The notes under the pieces: generated by a model
Databases searched by the model: none
Told to the model about the DNA's origin: nothing
The model's input: only the letters and a program-made list of their open reading frames with translations
Source: Ketobacter sp964016105
Lineage (GTDB): Bacteria; Pseudomonadota; Gammaproteobacteria; Pseudomonadales; Ketobacteraceae
Assembly (NCBI GenBank): GCA_964016105.1
Contig: CAXHEX010000024.1
Span: 1 to 64,000, forward strand
Length of the DNA stretch: 64,000 nt
Direction: 5' to 3'
Position numbers and translations under genes: made by a program
In this document: in pieces, positions 43,701 through 53,900 of the stretch
Layout of the letters: the number at the start of each line of letters is the position of its first letter
Numbering within the stretch: position 1 is the stretch's first letter

Positions 43701-45486
43701 TTTTTCGATTGGGTGACCAGTTCGAATAGTTTGCTGGGTTATCGGCATCCTCCGCATGAATGGTGAAGGAGGCAGAGTTGGTGTCCGTACTTCTCGCTGT
43801 AAATTCAAGATAAGCGCTGGAGATTTTAGTGCCTTTGGGTAATTGTACATTGCTAAAACGCACGCCCAAGGACTGACCGTTATAGTCACCAATGTTGAGA
43901 GTGCCATCAGTGGTAGACATATTATTATTGCCGCGTTGTACGGCATCACTTTTTGAATGGGAAACTTGGTAGCTGACTTCGGAAGTAACACAACCACCAC
44001 TGGCTGGAATAGAATTTGGATCGTAAGTCACCTTAAGTTGTGGCGCCGTAGACGCAGAGTTGTTGTAAGACTCCGCTGAGCGTTTTCCAGAACCTGCTAT
44101 GATCAATGACAACGCGTTGCCTCCACACCAACCGGAACGATTCACCACCGCCTGTACTAGGGAGGTAAGGTCTGCACCGTCGTCTATGGTGGAATAAGTG
44201 TTACCGGAGGTCCAGGCAGAAGGGGTCCAGGATACCGAGCCGGTGGTGGTACGGCCGGTTATATCACTTGTACTGTTGGTGAAAGTTGCGGAGTTGTCCG
44301 TATCTTCCGCTGCAATCACGTAGGTGGCTGGTGTGGAGTGAGTGCCGGCCGCAGTAAAATCCAGGGTGGCGCTGGTAATGGTGGCACCTTGGGGGATATC
44401 AAGGTCGGCAAATCGCAAACCAATGGTCTGTACTTCATCGGCAGCGGGTATTTCGTACGCTACCGTAAGTCTCGGTTCGTCACGCCAACTGTGATTATGA
44501 CTGGCAAAGTTTCGGTAACCGCCAGCGATATAGTTATGGGCATGTTGTAAGAAAAAGGCCCCGTCACTGCTGTCTGTCCAGCTGGCCTGATTCACCATTT
44601 CTTGCATTATGCTGGAAATGTTTGGGCTTTGAACATAGTTCCCGGAGGAGGGAGAATCCACTGCCTGCCAAATGACGTTGCTGGTGGTTTTGGGTCGAGA
44701 ACTTATATTGGCGCTATTAAAGTTTGAGATTGTGCTGCCAAGCTCACCTTCTATTTTAAGATCCATATCTTGGCGAGAATCATGCCAGCTATACCAGCTG
44801 CGGCTTTCGATTTCGAATCGTAGATAAGCATTTAGAATGTTTGAATTTTGGGGGATACCTAAATTGCGGAAGATAACGCCAGCGGCTAGAGCCCTGTTGC
44901 TGTTGTGACCATCTTTGGGTGTCCGTATGCGGCTGTCGCCATTATACATGGTGCCATTGCTCAGTCTTTCGTGACCATCGTCATTACCTGATGAAACATC
45001 CACGTTAATGGTGGACGAAACACCGCTTGAATTACGGGTAGTTAGCTCTAATGTGTCATTGTCCAGAGTAACCACACCTAAAGTGTTCTGCTCTGCGTCG
45101 GAGTCTCCATCCGATATACGAACGTTCACCTCACCGGAATAGGTTGAGCCGGAGGATAATGGTTCATCAATATTGGTCACAGGATAAAGAATTGGACCAC
45201 CTTTATTATTGAATCGCATTAATCCCACGTTGACGTTATTAAGGCCAGAAATTACCGTGGTGAAGGCGTCTTTCATTCTGTCTAACCGAGTATCCGTTTG
45301 CCCATCATCGGTTCCGTTCATGGAGCCCGAGGTGTCCAGAATAAACAGAATGTTGGGTTTTATTGTGGAATCCTGAATGCCACCAAAAAATATTTCTGTA
45401 TCATCGGCCTGTACGGATAGCGCGGTCATCATGGACATGATAAATGCGAAAACACCGTGCCCGATTTTGCTTGATTGTAGTTTCAT
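40759..45486 (-). CDS. pilY1: PilY1-type pilus tip adhesin with repeated insert in the vWA domain
   Basis: 1575 residues, much longer than usual PilY1 (about 1100-1200). Signal peptide to about residue 27; vWA domain with MIDAS DTSGS at 51-55 and the later LLTDGEP near 800. The vWA is split by about 550 residues holding three similar jelly-roll-like repeats (about 150-355, 355-500, 505-680), each with GxRFxxLxxPxGxxIxxAxLxF and a SLVQxxVxRSGW motif. The C-terminal half is the PilC-type beta-propeller, with a calcium loop DVDADSKIEPGD near 1137 and another Asp-rich loop near 1290. PilY1 sits at the pilus tip and works in adhesion, twitching and surface sensing. GAGGT precedes the ATG. Confidence 0.9.
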   Translation of the reverse strand: MKLQSSKIGHGVFAFIMSMMTALSVQADDTEIFFGGIQDSTIKPNILFILDTSGSMNGTDDGQTDTRLDRMKDAFTTVISGLNNVNVGLMRFNNKGGPILYPVTNIDEPLSSGSTYSGEVNVRISDGDSDAEQNTLGVVTLDNDTLELTTRNSSGVSSTINVDVSSGNDDGHERLSNGTMYNGDSRIRTPKDGHNSNRALAAGVIFRNLGIPQNSNILNAYLRFEIESRSWYSWHDSRQDMDLKIEGELGSTISNFNSANISSRPKTTSNVIWQAVDSPSSGNYVQSPNISSIMQEMVNQASWTDSSDGAFFLQHAHNYIAGGYRNFASHNHSWRDEPRLTVAYEIPAADEVQTIGLRFADLDIPQGATITSATLDFTAAGTHSTPATYVIAAEDTDNSATFTNSTSDITGRTTTGSVSWTPSAWTSGNTYSTIDDGADLTSLVQAVVNRSGWCGGNALSLIIAGSGKRSAESYNNSASTAPQLKVTYDPNSIPASGGCVTSEVSYQVSHSKSDAVQRGNNNMSTTDGTLNIGDYNGQSLGVRFSNVQLPKGTKISSAYLEFTARSTDTNSASFTIHAEDADNPANYSNWSPNRKINSLPTIGNTVSWNSVDPWYQNTVYRSPDISSLVQDLVDRSGWNKGNAMSFFVKASSGQRRARSYDNDSSRAPRLIINASGTSSSLEETTRDALISIINDLVAVDTTPIVDTLYEAAMYYRGEAIQWGDTRGTHVNYQGGGNNSGSRRYYRVSHEGSYTGGQLVQPTGCSDANLNDTDCIGEYISGSPVYKSPIEHECQPNHIVLLTDGEPRANSSKDLVKALTGDTSCVTSGEGGCGEELTEFLYTENPYKITTHTIGFNLDDPYLKGVASEESMYHTADSTDDLVKVLDDIATTTLNVDTTFVSPGVTVNAFNRLTHRNEIFFSLFQPKEKSYWPGNLKHYKITSDGVIVDQNGAAALDPDTGFFKNSTQSFWSSGVDGNETPEGGAAEKLPSYPNRKLYTYFDGSSSKNLTDSDNAISWANKDNITKSRLGIESESDLYHRNLIDWVRGKDIKDVDGDSVADEDRNQLSDPLHSSPQLVIYGGTDENPDITIYYGDNEGFLHAVDSSNGEELFAFAPSEMLHNFNKVFANSVAENHPYGMDGQVVAWSKDVDADSKIEPGDGDHVYIYAGMRRGGRNYYALDVTDRSSPKMLWTIEGGSGDYSDLGQTWARPIKTKISVDSTEREVLIISGGYDPAQDNAATRTADSMGNAIFIVDATDGSLIWSAGGNNSHDLTLSDMDYSIPATVRAIDVNADGYADQIYAADTGGQIWRFDITNGNPVGSLITGGRIADLAENTAATARRFYHEPDLSVVTRNGVRQLALAIGSGYQAHPLNATIEDRFFVLFLSDVYNAPADTDLDGTPDYTTITIADLFDTTDNKIENGTAGQIAVAQTALAAAKGWYIDLEGELAGGGKDPGEKVLSRAMTYDGVLYFTSYQPSASVGADCTISPGQSKLYTVNVANATPASIDKGENTDTSDRFASLLTEGLPPDPVHLRISDKDENGNPTEPQDIVCTGIECTKMQATDIVTKTYWYSE

Positions 45487-45521
45487 TTTATACCTCGTGA
45501 TTTTGTCAGCACGATAATTTT

Positions 45522-46016
45522 TTATTTGGTGTGAAAGCCCTGAAAGATTCTGCTTGTGGCATTAGATCCCGCCACTTCTGCAACCGTATCTAGCCGGAAT
45601 TGGTAACATGGAATGACATGACTGCCTTCTTCCGCTGTCAGTGAATTTCCGCAGGTGACCGTTATTTCACCCTCGGTGCGTAGTTCTAGATCCGTATTCA
45701 CATCGGAGTCTCCTACGCTAACAGTGTCCGTTGGCCAGTTGCTGGTGTTCGCCAGGTATTGCTGAATAGCATCGCTTAGCATCCATTGATTTGCAGGGTT
45801 CATAATGACGTTGAGTCGGCTGTCAGAGGCGCTCGCAGCTGCCTGGAAGGCTCGGTTTTTTTGTTGTGAGTTGCTGGCCATTTTTTCCTGCATTGAACTG
45901 TTTTGCATTGCACCCATGGCAATTAACGTGGTTAGCAACAAGATTAAAAGACCCACTACAAGGACTGCGCCCTGTTGCTTTTCTATGCTGGTCGGAGTTC
46001 GGTTTAAAAAGTACAT
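45522..46016 (-). CDS. pilX: Minor pilin PilX
   Basis: 164 residues with KQQGAVLVVGLLILLLTT, the PilX-type N-terminus (Gly-Ala cleavage) and hydrophobic helix. AGGAGG lies 11 nt before the start. It follows pilW, overlapping its end by 13 nt. PilX is part of the priming complex that starts pilus assembly and carries PilY1. Confidence 0.9.
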   Translation of the reverse strand: MYFLNRTPTSIEKQQGAVLVVGLLILLLTTLIAMGAMQNSSMQEKMASNSQQKNRAFQAAASASDSRLNVIMNPANQWMLSDAIQQYLANTSNWPTDTVSVGDSDVNTDLELRTEGEITVTCGNSLTAEEGSHVIPCYQFRLDTVAEVAGSNATSRIFQGFHTK

Positions 46017-47113
46017 TCTTGGGTTGTCCTCCTGTTGCGTATATTAATTGTCATATTTACTGCTTTACGCATTCTTCGGTCGTTGGCATAGGTTAGCTCG
46101 GTGCCACTGGCAGTTACGGGTTGGTTCAAGAGTAAATAGGTTGAATCATCATCCCGGGTTAGAATCCGTTCATTGCTCGCCATTAGAAGGCCCACTTTCA
46201 TCACGCTAACTCTACTCATATCCAAGTCAGGGTCGTCCGCTTCAACGAAACGAACTCGATTATTAGCTGGGTTACAGGGGTCGGTTACAATTTCTTCGCC
46301 ATACAGAATTTGCATGTTCTCTACTCCCTCGGCAATTTCTTCCGGCGTGCCGCCACCACGACCCTGACGAAACAGAGCGCTTATGGAATCTCCGGAACTG
46401 TTTTGACGTCCGGTGTCGGCTACAAAATAGGTGTTGGAAAGCAGAACCCTTACACTGGTGTTTTCCAGATTGTCATAGGCCTTATTGAACGCGCCACTGC
46501 TGTTTAGAGTGGAAGAATGAGCAATGGATAAAGGGGTCTCAGATTTTCCCGTGACTTTAAAAATTTCGACGTTTTCACAGTCGCCGATGGCCACAACATC
46601 ATCAGCCTTGAGCCCAAAAATGTCGTTGGTAAGTTGGATGTCTGCAGTATGGGATCCCATAGCTGCGGCTAGCGAGAGGTTAGAGCGTGACAGATATTTC
46701 ACCCTAAAAACATCGCTGTTCATAATGGCGTTTTTATTGCCCGTCTGGTTGATGTCATCCAGTGCGGGGTCATCACCCCAGTTGATAGCATCCACCTCCC
46801 ATCCGCTCAAGGCATTAGCTACAAAATCGGTTATGTGGGTGGGGGCATTGTTGTAGTGAACGATTGGATTCGTTTGCATGGGATCCGCGCAACCCAGGTA
46901 TCCAACGTGGCTCAAATCCTGAAATAGCAAATCGCCATTGAGCCTTGTGCTTTCCTGTAGGTTTGATAGCGACTGAGAGATCTTATTGGTTTGGTTTAGT
47001 GAGATGTATACTTGCGAAATACCTCCCACCAAGACAATGCCAATTACCATAGCTACAAGAATTTCTACCAGGGTTAGGCCTGTTTCACGCCGCCAGTTCA
47101 TTGTTACGTCCAT
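46004..47113 (-). CDS. pilW: Minor pilin PilW
   Basis: 369 residues with prepilin motif GLTLVEILVAM and a large globular domain, longer than the second-copy PilW (262 residues). GAGGAA precedes the ATG at 47113. Third gene of the fimT-pilV-pilW-pilX-pilY1-pilE operon. Confidence 0.9.
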   Translation of the reverse strand: MDVTMNWRRETGLTLVEILVAMVIGIVLVGGISQVYISLNQTNKISQSLSNLQESTRLNGDLLFQDLSHVGYLGCADPMQTNPIVHYNNAPTHITDFVANALSGWEVDAINWGDDPALDDINQTGNKNAIMNSDVFRVKYLSRSNLSLAAAMGSHTADIQLTNDIFGLKADDVVAIGDCENVEIFKVTGKSETPLSIAHSSTLNSSGAFNKAYDNLENTSVRVLLSNTYFVADTGRQNSSGDSISALFRQGRGGGTPEEIAEGVENMQILYGEEIVTDPCNPANNRVRFVEADDPDLDMSRVSVMKVGLLMASNERILTRDDDSTYLLLNQPVTASGTELTYANDRRMRKAVNMTINIRNRRTTQECTF

Positions 47114-47120
47114 GCTTTCC

Positions 47121-47654
47121 TCACAATACTAGATTGAGTGAAATGGATTCGTTACTGGATGTTCGCTGGCTGAGATCATTTTCATCCCAGTCCACTTCAT
47201 TCCAGCTAACGGTAATGGTGAAAACATTATCTAATCCTCGATCCACAGTTCCGTTCCCATTAGGTAGGGATGGCCTGAAAGTAGCACCAAGGGATTGAAC
47301 ATCTTTGAAATTGCTAGTCCATTCGCGGATGTCCAAGTCCACCAGGGTAGCTTTATCGCAACCTTGGGCGTCGGTCACGCAGGTGGGTAAACCCGGCGCA
47401 TCATTGTTTGTATTTATGGCGTCATAACCAGAGTTATCCCTTGCCCAGTCTTGATTCTTTCGAATCCGGTCGGCCATATCGTAGGCATAGGCTGACGCGA
47501 GAGAGCGATAATAGGCACTCTGATCGCTTTTCAAGCTGGATAGCATCATTGTTGTCATGCCCAAAATACCGATGGCTAGAACCAGAGCTGCAACCAGAAT
47601 CTCAATGAGGGTAAACCCCTTCTGCAGTGAACAATTAACTTTGCTTAAATGCAT
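47121..47654 (-). CDS. pilV: Minor pilin PilV
   Basis: 177 residues with GFTLIEILVAALVLAIGILG, the PilV-type N-terminus. Overlaps the end of fimT by 10 nt. A core minor pilin of the pilus-priming complex. Confidence 0.9.
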   Translation of the reverse strand: MHLSKVNCSLQKGFTLIEILVAALVLAIGILGMTTMMLSSLKSDQSAYYRSLASAYAYDMADRIRKNQDWARDNSGYDAINTNNDAPGLPTCVTDAQGCDKATLVDLDIREWTSNFKDVQSLGATFRPSLPNGNGTVDRGLDNVFTITVSWNEVDWDENDLSQRTSSNESISLNLVL

Positions 47655-48205
47655 GCTACGTCGTCTCCCTGGTGATCGTTAACGATGTGGTTGGCTACGG
47701 CATCCTCGTCTATTGCTTTACGTGTTTTGCCGCTAATATTCACCACGATGGCGCGGGCCTCACTGGTGCCTCGGCTATCGCAAAAAACGAAGGTGCCTGA
47801 TTGATTAAGGGTGCCGGCGCGATCGAAGCGTATGAATTGGTCGGACGTGAAGCCAAATGTTCGCAGAGTATTTCCGCTATTCAGTGCTTCACCAACCCTA
47901 AGAATGTCTTCGTTGTTGGTACGCAGACCGTCGGAATTGAGATCTTCGAAAATGATCCATCCGAGCTCCCATTCTGCTGTGTTGCAGCTGTCCAAATCGC
48001 TACTACCGCAAAGGGTCACGGTGGGAACTGAGCCTTTAACTGCTGCAGTTCTGGCGTAGGCTATGGTGCCCTTCATTGCGTTGGCCTGGCTTACCAGCCG
48101 GCTATTTTGCATGGCACCGTTAAATTGCGGTGCGCCGAAAGTCAGCACCAAGCCAACGATGGCTAAGGTGATTAAGAGTTCTATGAGGCTAAAACCGTTC
48201 TTCAT
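47645..48205 (-). CDS. fimT: GspH/FimT family minor pilin
   Basis: 186 residues with GFSLIELLITLAIVGLVL and a GspH-type beta domain. First gene of the minus-strand minor-pilin operon, whose promoter must lie in the 213-nt gap shared with the divergent plus-strand operon. Confidence 0.88.
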   Translation of the reverse strand: MKNGFSLIELLITLAIVGLVLTFGAPQFNGAMQNSRLVSQANAMKGTIAYARTAAVKGSVPTVTLCGSSDLDSCNTAEWELGWIIFEDLNSDGLRTNNEDILRVGEALNSGNTLRTFGFTSDQFIRFDRAGTLNQSGTFVFCDSRGTSEARAIVVNISGKTRKAIDEDAVANHIVNDHQGDDVACI

Positions 48206-48418
48206 GTCTGCACGCTATTTTGGGTTATTGGCTCTTTTAATATAGAAAGGGATTTTTTGCGGGCCATACATTGTGGATAGAGGGTGTATACGAGAGATGA
48301 GCGGTTAAAAAATGCTCAATTTGGTTATAAGTTGAATCTGTATTATGCTTCGGCCCTCTAGATTTTTTAGGCTACCTATTGATTTGGAGTTGATCTTTGT
48401 CCAGCCTGAGAACCTACA

Positions 48419-48823
48419 ATGCGCAAACCTGTAATCAATAAAAAACAAGGGTTTACCCTTATTGAGTTAATGATTGCCATCGCCATAGTGGCAATTGTCG
48501 CCGCAATTGGTTATCCCTCGTATTTAGGGCAAGTGAAAAAAACTGAACGAAAGCGCGTTGTTAGCAGGATGCTGGAGGTCTCATCTCGAATGGAGCGTAT
48601 TCAGAGTCAGCAATTTCGTTATCAAGACCCGGGCGATGTCCAGCCGCCAGAAGTAAAGTACACCCTCTCGGTGACCGTGCCTCAGGATGGGTTAAGTTAC
48701 TTGATCAGCGCTGACCCTGCGGGTTTTGGCCGTCAGGCCGACGACATATGCGGCATTATGACCTTAGATCAGGCTGGGGTGTGGAGCTTCAGCAATGGTC
48801 TCACCGAAGACGATTGCATATAG
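48419..48823 (+). CDS. pilE: Type IV minor pilin PilE (second set)
   Basis: 134 residues with GFTLIELMIAIAIVAIVAAIGYPSY (given in parts: GFTLIELM and AIGYPSY), the PilE/PilA-like prepilin motif, and a C-terminal Cys pair that fits a disulfide loop. First gene of the divergent plus-strand operon, only distantly like the PilE at 40293-40757. Confidence 0.87.
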   Translation: MRKPVINKKQGFTLIELMIAIAIVAIVAAIGYPSYLGQVKKTERKRVVSRMLEVSSRMERIQSQQFRYQDPGDVQPPEVKYTLSVTVPQDGLSYLISADPAGFGRQADDICGIMTLDQAGVWSFSNGLTEDDCI

Positions 48824-48959
48824 TTCAAAAATCGAGCAGAACCAGCCACTTTGTCACGAACTTTAGACCATTTATCGTAACCACCTGACTCTGGCCAACA
48901 CTAATCCGTATAGTGCCAACTGGAGTTGTTTGAACCAAAACCAAATAAGTGAACTCGTT

Positions 48960-49496
48960 ATGAGAAAAGGGGCAGAAGCAGGCATCACGCTGGTGGAAGT
49001 GTTGGTGGCCATGCTCATTTTAGGTGTTGGGGTGATGGGGTATGCGGCGGTGCAGCTCAATGCAGTGAAGCTTACTGAGGATACCTATAGCCGAAGTCAA
49101 GCCATGGCGGTAGCCCAAGACGCCATTGAGCGCTTGCGCGCCAATGTTGATGAAATTGCTCAATATACCGATGCCAACGCCTGGGATAATGTTCCAGGTT
49201 GGACAGCTTGTCTGGACCGGGTCACGGCATGTGGTGAAGTCAATATGGTTCAGTCCGACATTACTCAACTCAATCATATGGCCACCAACATGCTGCCGAA
49301 TGGCTCCATGAAGGTGGCGCAATGTACCTATAGCGGCTTAGATGCCAGCGGTAATCCCGCTTCGCTCCTGAGCAGCGCGGTATGCGTTACTGTTGCTTGG
49401 GGTCCCACCGATGTAGATAACTGTGATCAACAGTCAATGGTTGACGGTGATCGGGGTGACGATGCCAGTTGCGTTATAGTGGAGTTTATTCCATGA
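48960..49496 (+). CDS. pilV: Minor pilin PilV (second set)
   Basis: About 178 residues with GITLVEVLVAMLILGVGVMG. The ATG at 48960 gives a normal short prepilin leader; a TTG at 48930 would add ten residues. It overlaps the start of pilW by 4 nt (ATGA). Confidence 0.88.
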   Translation: MRKGAEAGITLVEVLVAMLILGVGVMGYAAVQLNAVKLTEDTYSRSQAMAVAQDAIERLRANVDEIAQYTDANAWDNVPGWTACLDRVTACGEVNMVQSDITQLNHMATNMLPNGSMKVAQCTYSGLDASGNPASLLSSAVCVTVAWGPTDVDNCDQQSMVDGDRGDDASCVIVEFIP

Positions 49497-50278
49497 AGAA
49501 AACACCCTTTATCCAGTACTATGGCGCCAAAGGGCTCTCTTTGGTAGAGCTCATGGTGGCGTTGCTGTTGGGAAGCATCATTGCAGCGGCGGCCACTCAA
49601 TTGTTTTTGGTAAATAGTCAGACCAATAATTTACGAAGTGGATTGGCCTTCGTTCAAGATCAAGGCCGCTTTGCATTCAGCTACATCAGTCGAGACCTGA
49701 TGCAGGCGGGTTTCTCCGATTCAGGTGCTCTTCTTACTCCTTTTGTTTTTGTGAACACCACGGTGCCTGGCGGCGAAGTGAGTGGCGACGATTCAACTAA
49801 TAATAATGATGTGCTCGTGATGCAGGTTGATGGCGGGCGTGATTGCATTGGAAATATCTTTACTGGAGTCAAGGTTTACGAAGTTAACGCCGATAACGGA
49901 CTTCTTTGCAAAACCCGCGCTTACGATGAAGCCACAGATACCTGGTCTGTTGATTCGGAGGTCGTGGTAGAAGGGGTGATGGCGTTTCAGGTGCTATATG
50001 GAATTGATACAGATTCCCTAGGGGACCCAGGGTACGGTGCCGCTGATTTTTATTCCTCTGCGAGCAATGTTGTTCCCGCCACCGATAGGATTGTCACGGT
50101 GCGTTACGGTTTGCTTATTGCCAGCGATCGATCCGTAACATCGGATACGGCATTTGCGCCCGCCAACGTCAGGGTGTTGGATCAAAACTATGGACAGGCC
50201 GATATTCCGCTCAACGATGGAAGAGCCTACCGCGTTTATACCTCCACGGTGGGTATGCGTAATTTGAAAGACAGTTAA
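49493..50278 (+). CDS. pilW: Minor pilin PilW (second set)
   Basis: About 261 residues with GLSLVELMVALLLGSIIAAA. GGAG lies 8 nt before the ATG at 49493, which overlaps the pilV stop codon. Shorter than the PilW of the first set. Confidence 0.9.
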   Translation: MKKTPFIQYYGAKGLSLVELMVALLLGSIIAAAATQLFLVNSQTNNLRSGLAFVQDQGRFAFSYISRDLMQAGFSDSGALLTPFVFVNTTVPGGEVSGDDSTNNNDVLVMQVDGGRDCIGNIFTGVKVYEVNADNGLLCKTRAYDEATDTWSVDSEVVVEGVMAFQVLYGIDTDSLGDPGYGAADFYSSASNVVPATDRIVTVRYGLLIASDRSVTSDTAFAPANVRVLDQNYGQADIPLNDGRAYRVYTSTVGMRNLKDS

Positions 50279-50292
50279 TAGGAATGGTTGGA

Positions 50293-50856
50293 ATGATTAA
50301 GCAGCAATCGGGTGTGGCTCTTTTAGTAGTACTCATCATGCTATTGGTGGTAGCCATGCTGGGGGTGTCTGCCATGCGTGGAAGCCTGTTCCATGAGCGT
50401 ATGGCCTATAACTCACAAGCCGAGGACCTGACTTTTCAGGCGGCAGAAACCTCTATCAATTCAATGATCACTCAGGCGCGCATCGCGGAAATAAATGGAA
50501 ATGCAGCTGCGCTTTTGTCGCGTATGCTTGCGGGTCAAACTATAGATAGTTGCGTCACCCTAAAAGGTGGTTTTAAAGATCAACCCTGTTCCGATGCCGT
50601 TAGCGACACTTTTGATACTCGCAGTGCGCTGTTGTCGTCTTCCGTAACGCGGTTTGACCTTGAGGCCAACGCCGTCGGTTTTTCTCCTGATGTGCTTGTG
50701 GATCTGCAATTTGAAACCGAAGGGGATGGTCGATATTTGAGTGCGCTCGATTTACCTTTTGAGAATCAAAATATTCAGCAATGGCGTAAGCTGGGGCCTC
50801 CAAGCGGCTACTTTTCTGATTTTAACGATAAGATGCAAGACGATATTGTTCCCTAG
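50293..50856 (+). CDS. pilX: Minor pilin PilX (second set)
   Basis: About 187 residues with QQSGVALLVVLIMLLVVAMLG, a PilX-type N-terminus (leader QQSG, then hydrophobic helix). ATG at 50293 is preferred over 50284 because AGGA is correctly spaced from it. Confidence 0.88.
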   Translation: MIKQQSGVALLVVLIMLLVVAMLGVSAMRGSLFHERMAYNSQAEDLTFQAAETSINSMITQARIAEINGNAAALLSRMLAGQTIDSCVTLKGGFKDQPCSDAVSDTFDTRSALLSSSVTRFDLEANAVGFSPDVLVDLQFETEGDGRYLSALDLPFENQNIQQWRKLGPPSGYFSDFNDKMQDDIVP

Positions 50857-50900
50857 ACCCAGGGGGGTGGGGGCTTGATTAAAATTCCAGGGCGTTTTTT

Positions 50901-53900
50901 ATGATTAATTACATTGGATTGTTGGTGGTATTGTTTTTCTCAGCTCACGTTTTTGCTGACGATACGGATCGTTTTTTTGGTAATGTGGATTATTCCAGCG
51001 GTAAAGTGATGTTACTTATCGATAGCTCCATATCCATGAGTGAGATCCTAAGCCCCTGTACGGGATCGGTTAATGATGATCCTGACTGTGACAGCACCAA
51101 GCTCAGCTTGGCTAAGAAAGCCTTGTTAAATTTTTTACAACTAAACAGTAACGGAGCCAATGGGACCGCTACCAATGGGGATGTGGTTTGGCCGGATTCT
51201 CTGCAAATTGGTTTGGCTCGATACGAAGGGAGTTACAATGGACGAGTGCTGTTACCTGTAAAATCCCTTGGCCAGGATGGTCATCGTCAAAATTTGATTG
51301 ACGCTATTAATGCCATAACTGCTGCCAATAATACGCCCCTTCTGGGAAGCTATATGGAGACGGTTCAATACTTGCTGGGTGAACAATCCCTCTTTCATTC
51401 GTCCCCCTATGCTCCCGCTTTTAGCTCCGATCCCAGTGCACTTTTTAGTGGCGGTGGGCTGGATTATGTGGGCTTACCAAATCTGGGGGCCAACAGTCAA
51501 TGTGATATTGGAACCTCAATTCTGGTGTTAACTGATGGTCGATCAAATAGCGAATTCTTCGGCCGGCTGACCCAGTGGCGCAACGGATTGAACCTGCGCA
51601 TACCATTTTACCAGGCGGCGGAACGATTCATTAATGACGGCACGCCCTTGGATTTCGTGTGTTCCAGCACCCTGCGCACCAGAGATTGGACGCCAGCCAA
51701 TGGCCCTGACAATATCGCCTTCTGGGACTGTACCAATCGGGTGACGGAAGCGGTTAGGGACAGGAATATAACCACCCATGTTATAGCCTATAATCTGCAG
51801 GACTATTCCGACATGCAAGCCTGGGCAGAAAACCATGGTGGAGGCATATTCAAGGCAGCCAACAGTGTCTCGGAACTGGCAGAAGCGTTTGATGAAGTGG
51901 TGGGAGCAGCAACCGGGTCCGGCGGTACACTAACAGCCATCTCACCGGGCGTGTCCGTTAATGCGGCCGATCGATACAGCTACTTGGATGAAATCTACTA
52001 TTCGCTATTTCAGCCCACACGCAAAAAATTCTGGTACGGCAATTTAAAGAAATACAAACTGTCTAAGTTTTTGGATGACCAGGTTGCTGATGACCAAACT
52101 GGCGTATTCAAGAGTACCGCACGAAGTGAGTGGCTCGATAGCTCAGATCCTGATGATGGTGGCATCATTCACAAAGGTGGCGCAGCTGCTGAGATTCCCA
52201 CCAATTTTCTATCACGTAATCTGTACGTGAGTTTAGACTCCGGTGTGCAGCGGGTAGATGGACCCAGCTCTACCGGTTGCCCAACGCCCAATATTAATAG
52301 CAGCAACCCAGAATGTCGTTTGCGTAAGCATTTTGTTGATGAGTTTTTAGGTGGTTCCAGTTGGAGCGGAAGCAACAGCAGTCACAGTGACTACTTGGCG
52401 AAAGTGGATTCCATGATAGCCTGGCTTCGTGGTGATGATGTTTTTGATGAGCTGGCTAATCTAGATGGTGCTACCACCAGCCCAGTGCGCAAACTGTATG
52501 GTGCGGCATTGCATAGCACTCCTTTGGTTGTTAATTACAAGGCATTTGGCGCAAACTCCGTTCAGTTGGATGCAAACAGTCAGGATAACATCGTGTTTGT
52601 CAGTACCAACGACGGCAAGCTCTATGCTGTGGACGCAAAAACCGGAACAGAGAAATTTGCCTATGTACCTCCAGGCATGTTGGACCGGCCCAGTTCTGGT
52701 ACTAGCTCCAGAATTGAGGAATTGTATGACGCAGCGGAATTTTCCAGTGAAGCGGTGGGTGGTGAAGGTGGACTTCTATACGGTTTAGATTCTACATGGA
52801 CCGTATGGCGCCAGGATAATAATCGTGATGGCAATATTACGCCAACGGGATCAAATGATTTTGTTTATCTTTATGGTGGTATGCGTCGTGGCGGGCGTGA
52901 TTATATGGCACTGGATGTTACCAAAGCCCAATCCAGCAATAGTGTCGATGAACTGTTTGTTCTAAGAGGCGGCAAATCGGGCACGGAAACGGAGAATATG
53001 GGCCAAACATGGTCTGTACCCACCCTGGGTTTTGTGCGTTACAAGAATGCGGCAGTACCGGTGATTATTGTGGGTGGAGGTTATGACGAAGATTACGACT
53101 ATACCCGACCCAGCGATCCTGCGGGTGCGCAAATCTATATGGTGGTGGCGCGGGACGTGAATCAAAATGGTACCAGCTTAAATGCCGGTGACGTTATTTG
53201 GTGGGCCTCATCAAAGAGCAGTGGTTCCGGTGCTCATGTGCAGGTATCAGATCTAACCCACAGTATTACCGGCAACATAAAAACCCTTGATATCAATTCC
53301 GACGGCTACGTGGACCACTTGTATGTTGGTGATCTGGGTGGGCAACTGCATCGTTTTGATATTAACAATTACGTATCCGTTGGCGGAGCGGAAATTTTCG
53401 GTGCCGCTTCTTCCCCTAGCGAACTGGTTGATGCCAAAGTGGTGGCGCAGCTGGGTATTGAAGCCTCTGGAGCCAATAGCAGTCCCAGTAGTTTCAGCGA
53501 TGATCGCCGTTTTTACCATGCTCCCAGTGTGGCTCTGATGGCCGAAAAAGCGTCGGATGGCAGTGTCCAGAAGTACGTTGGTGTTGCTATCGGCAGTGGT
53601 TGGCATGCTAACCCCAATAACGATCAGGTTGATGATCAGGTATTCTTTATTAAAGATTATGAGCCATACGCGGCTGCGGGTGGTAGCCATCCCACCATTC
53701 AGTATGATGACTTGGCGGAACTAAATGTGGTGAATAAAAATGGCAGCTCCATCAGTTCTTCTTCTGTGAATTCTGGTGAGGTTGCTTCGGCTAAAGGAGT
53801 AAGAATCCCCTTAACCCAAGACGCAGAAAAAACCATTTCTTCGCCCTTAATTTATGGGGGTAACGTCTATTTCACCAGTTATTACCAGCTCAGTGCGGCA

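Noticed and set aside
48206..48418. Sigma-54 promoter in the divergent pilin spacer
   Set aside because: TGGCCCGCAAAAAATCC on the minus strand has GG but no GC at the required spacing.
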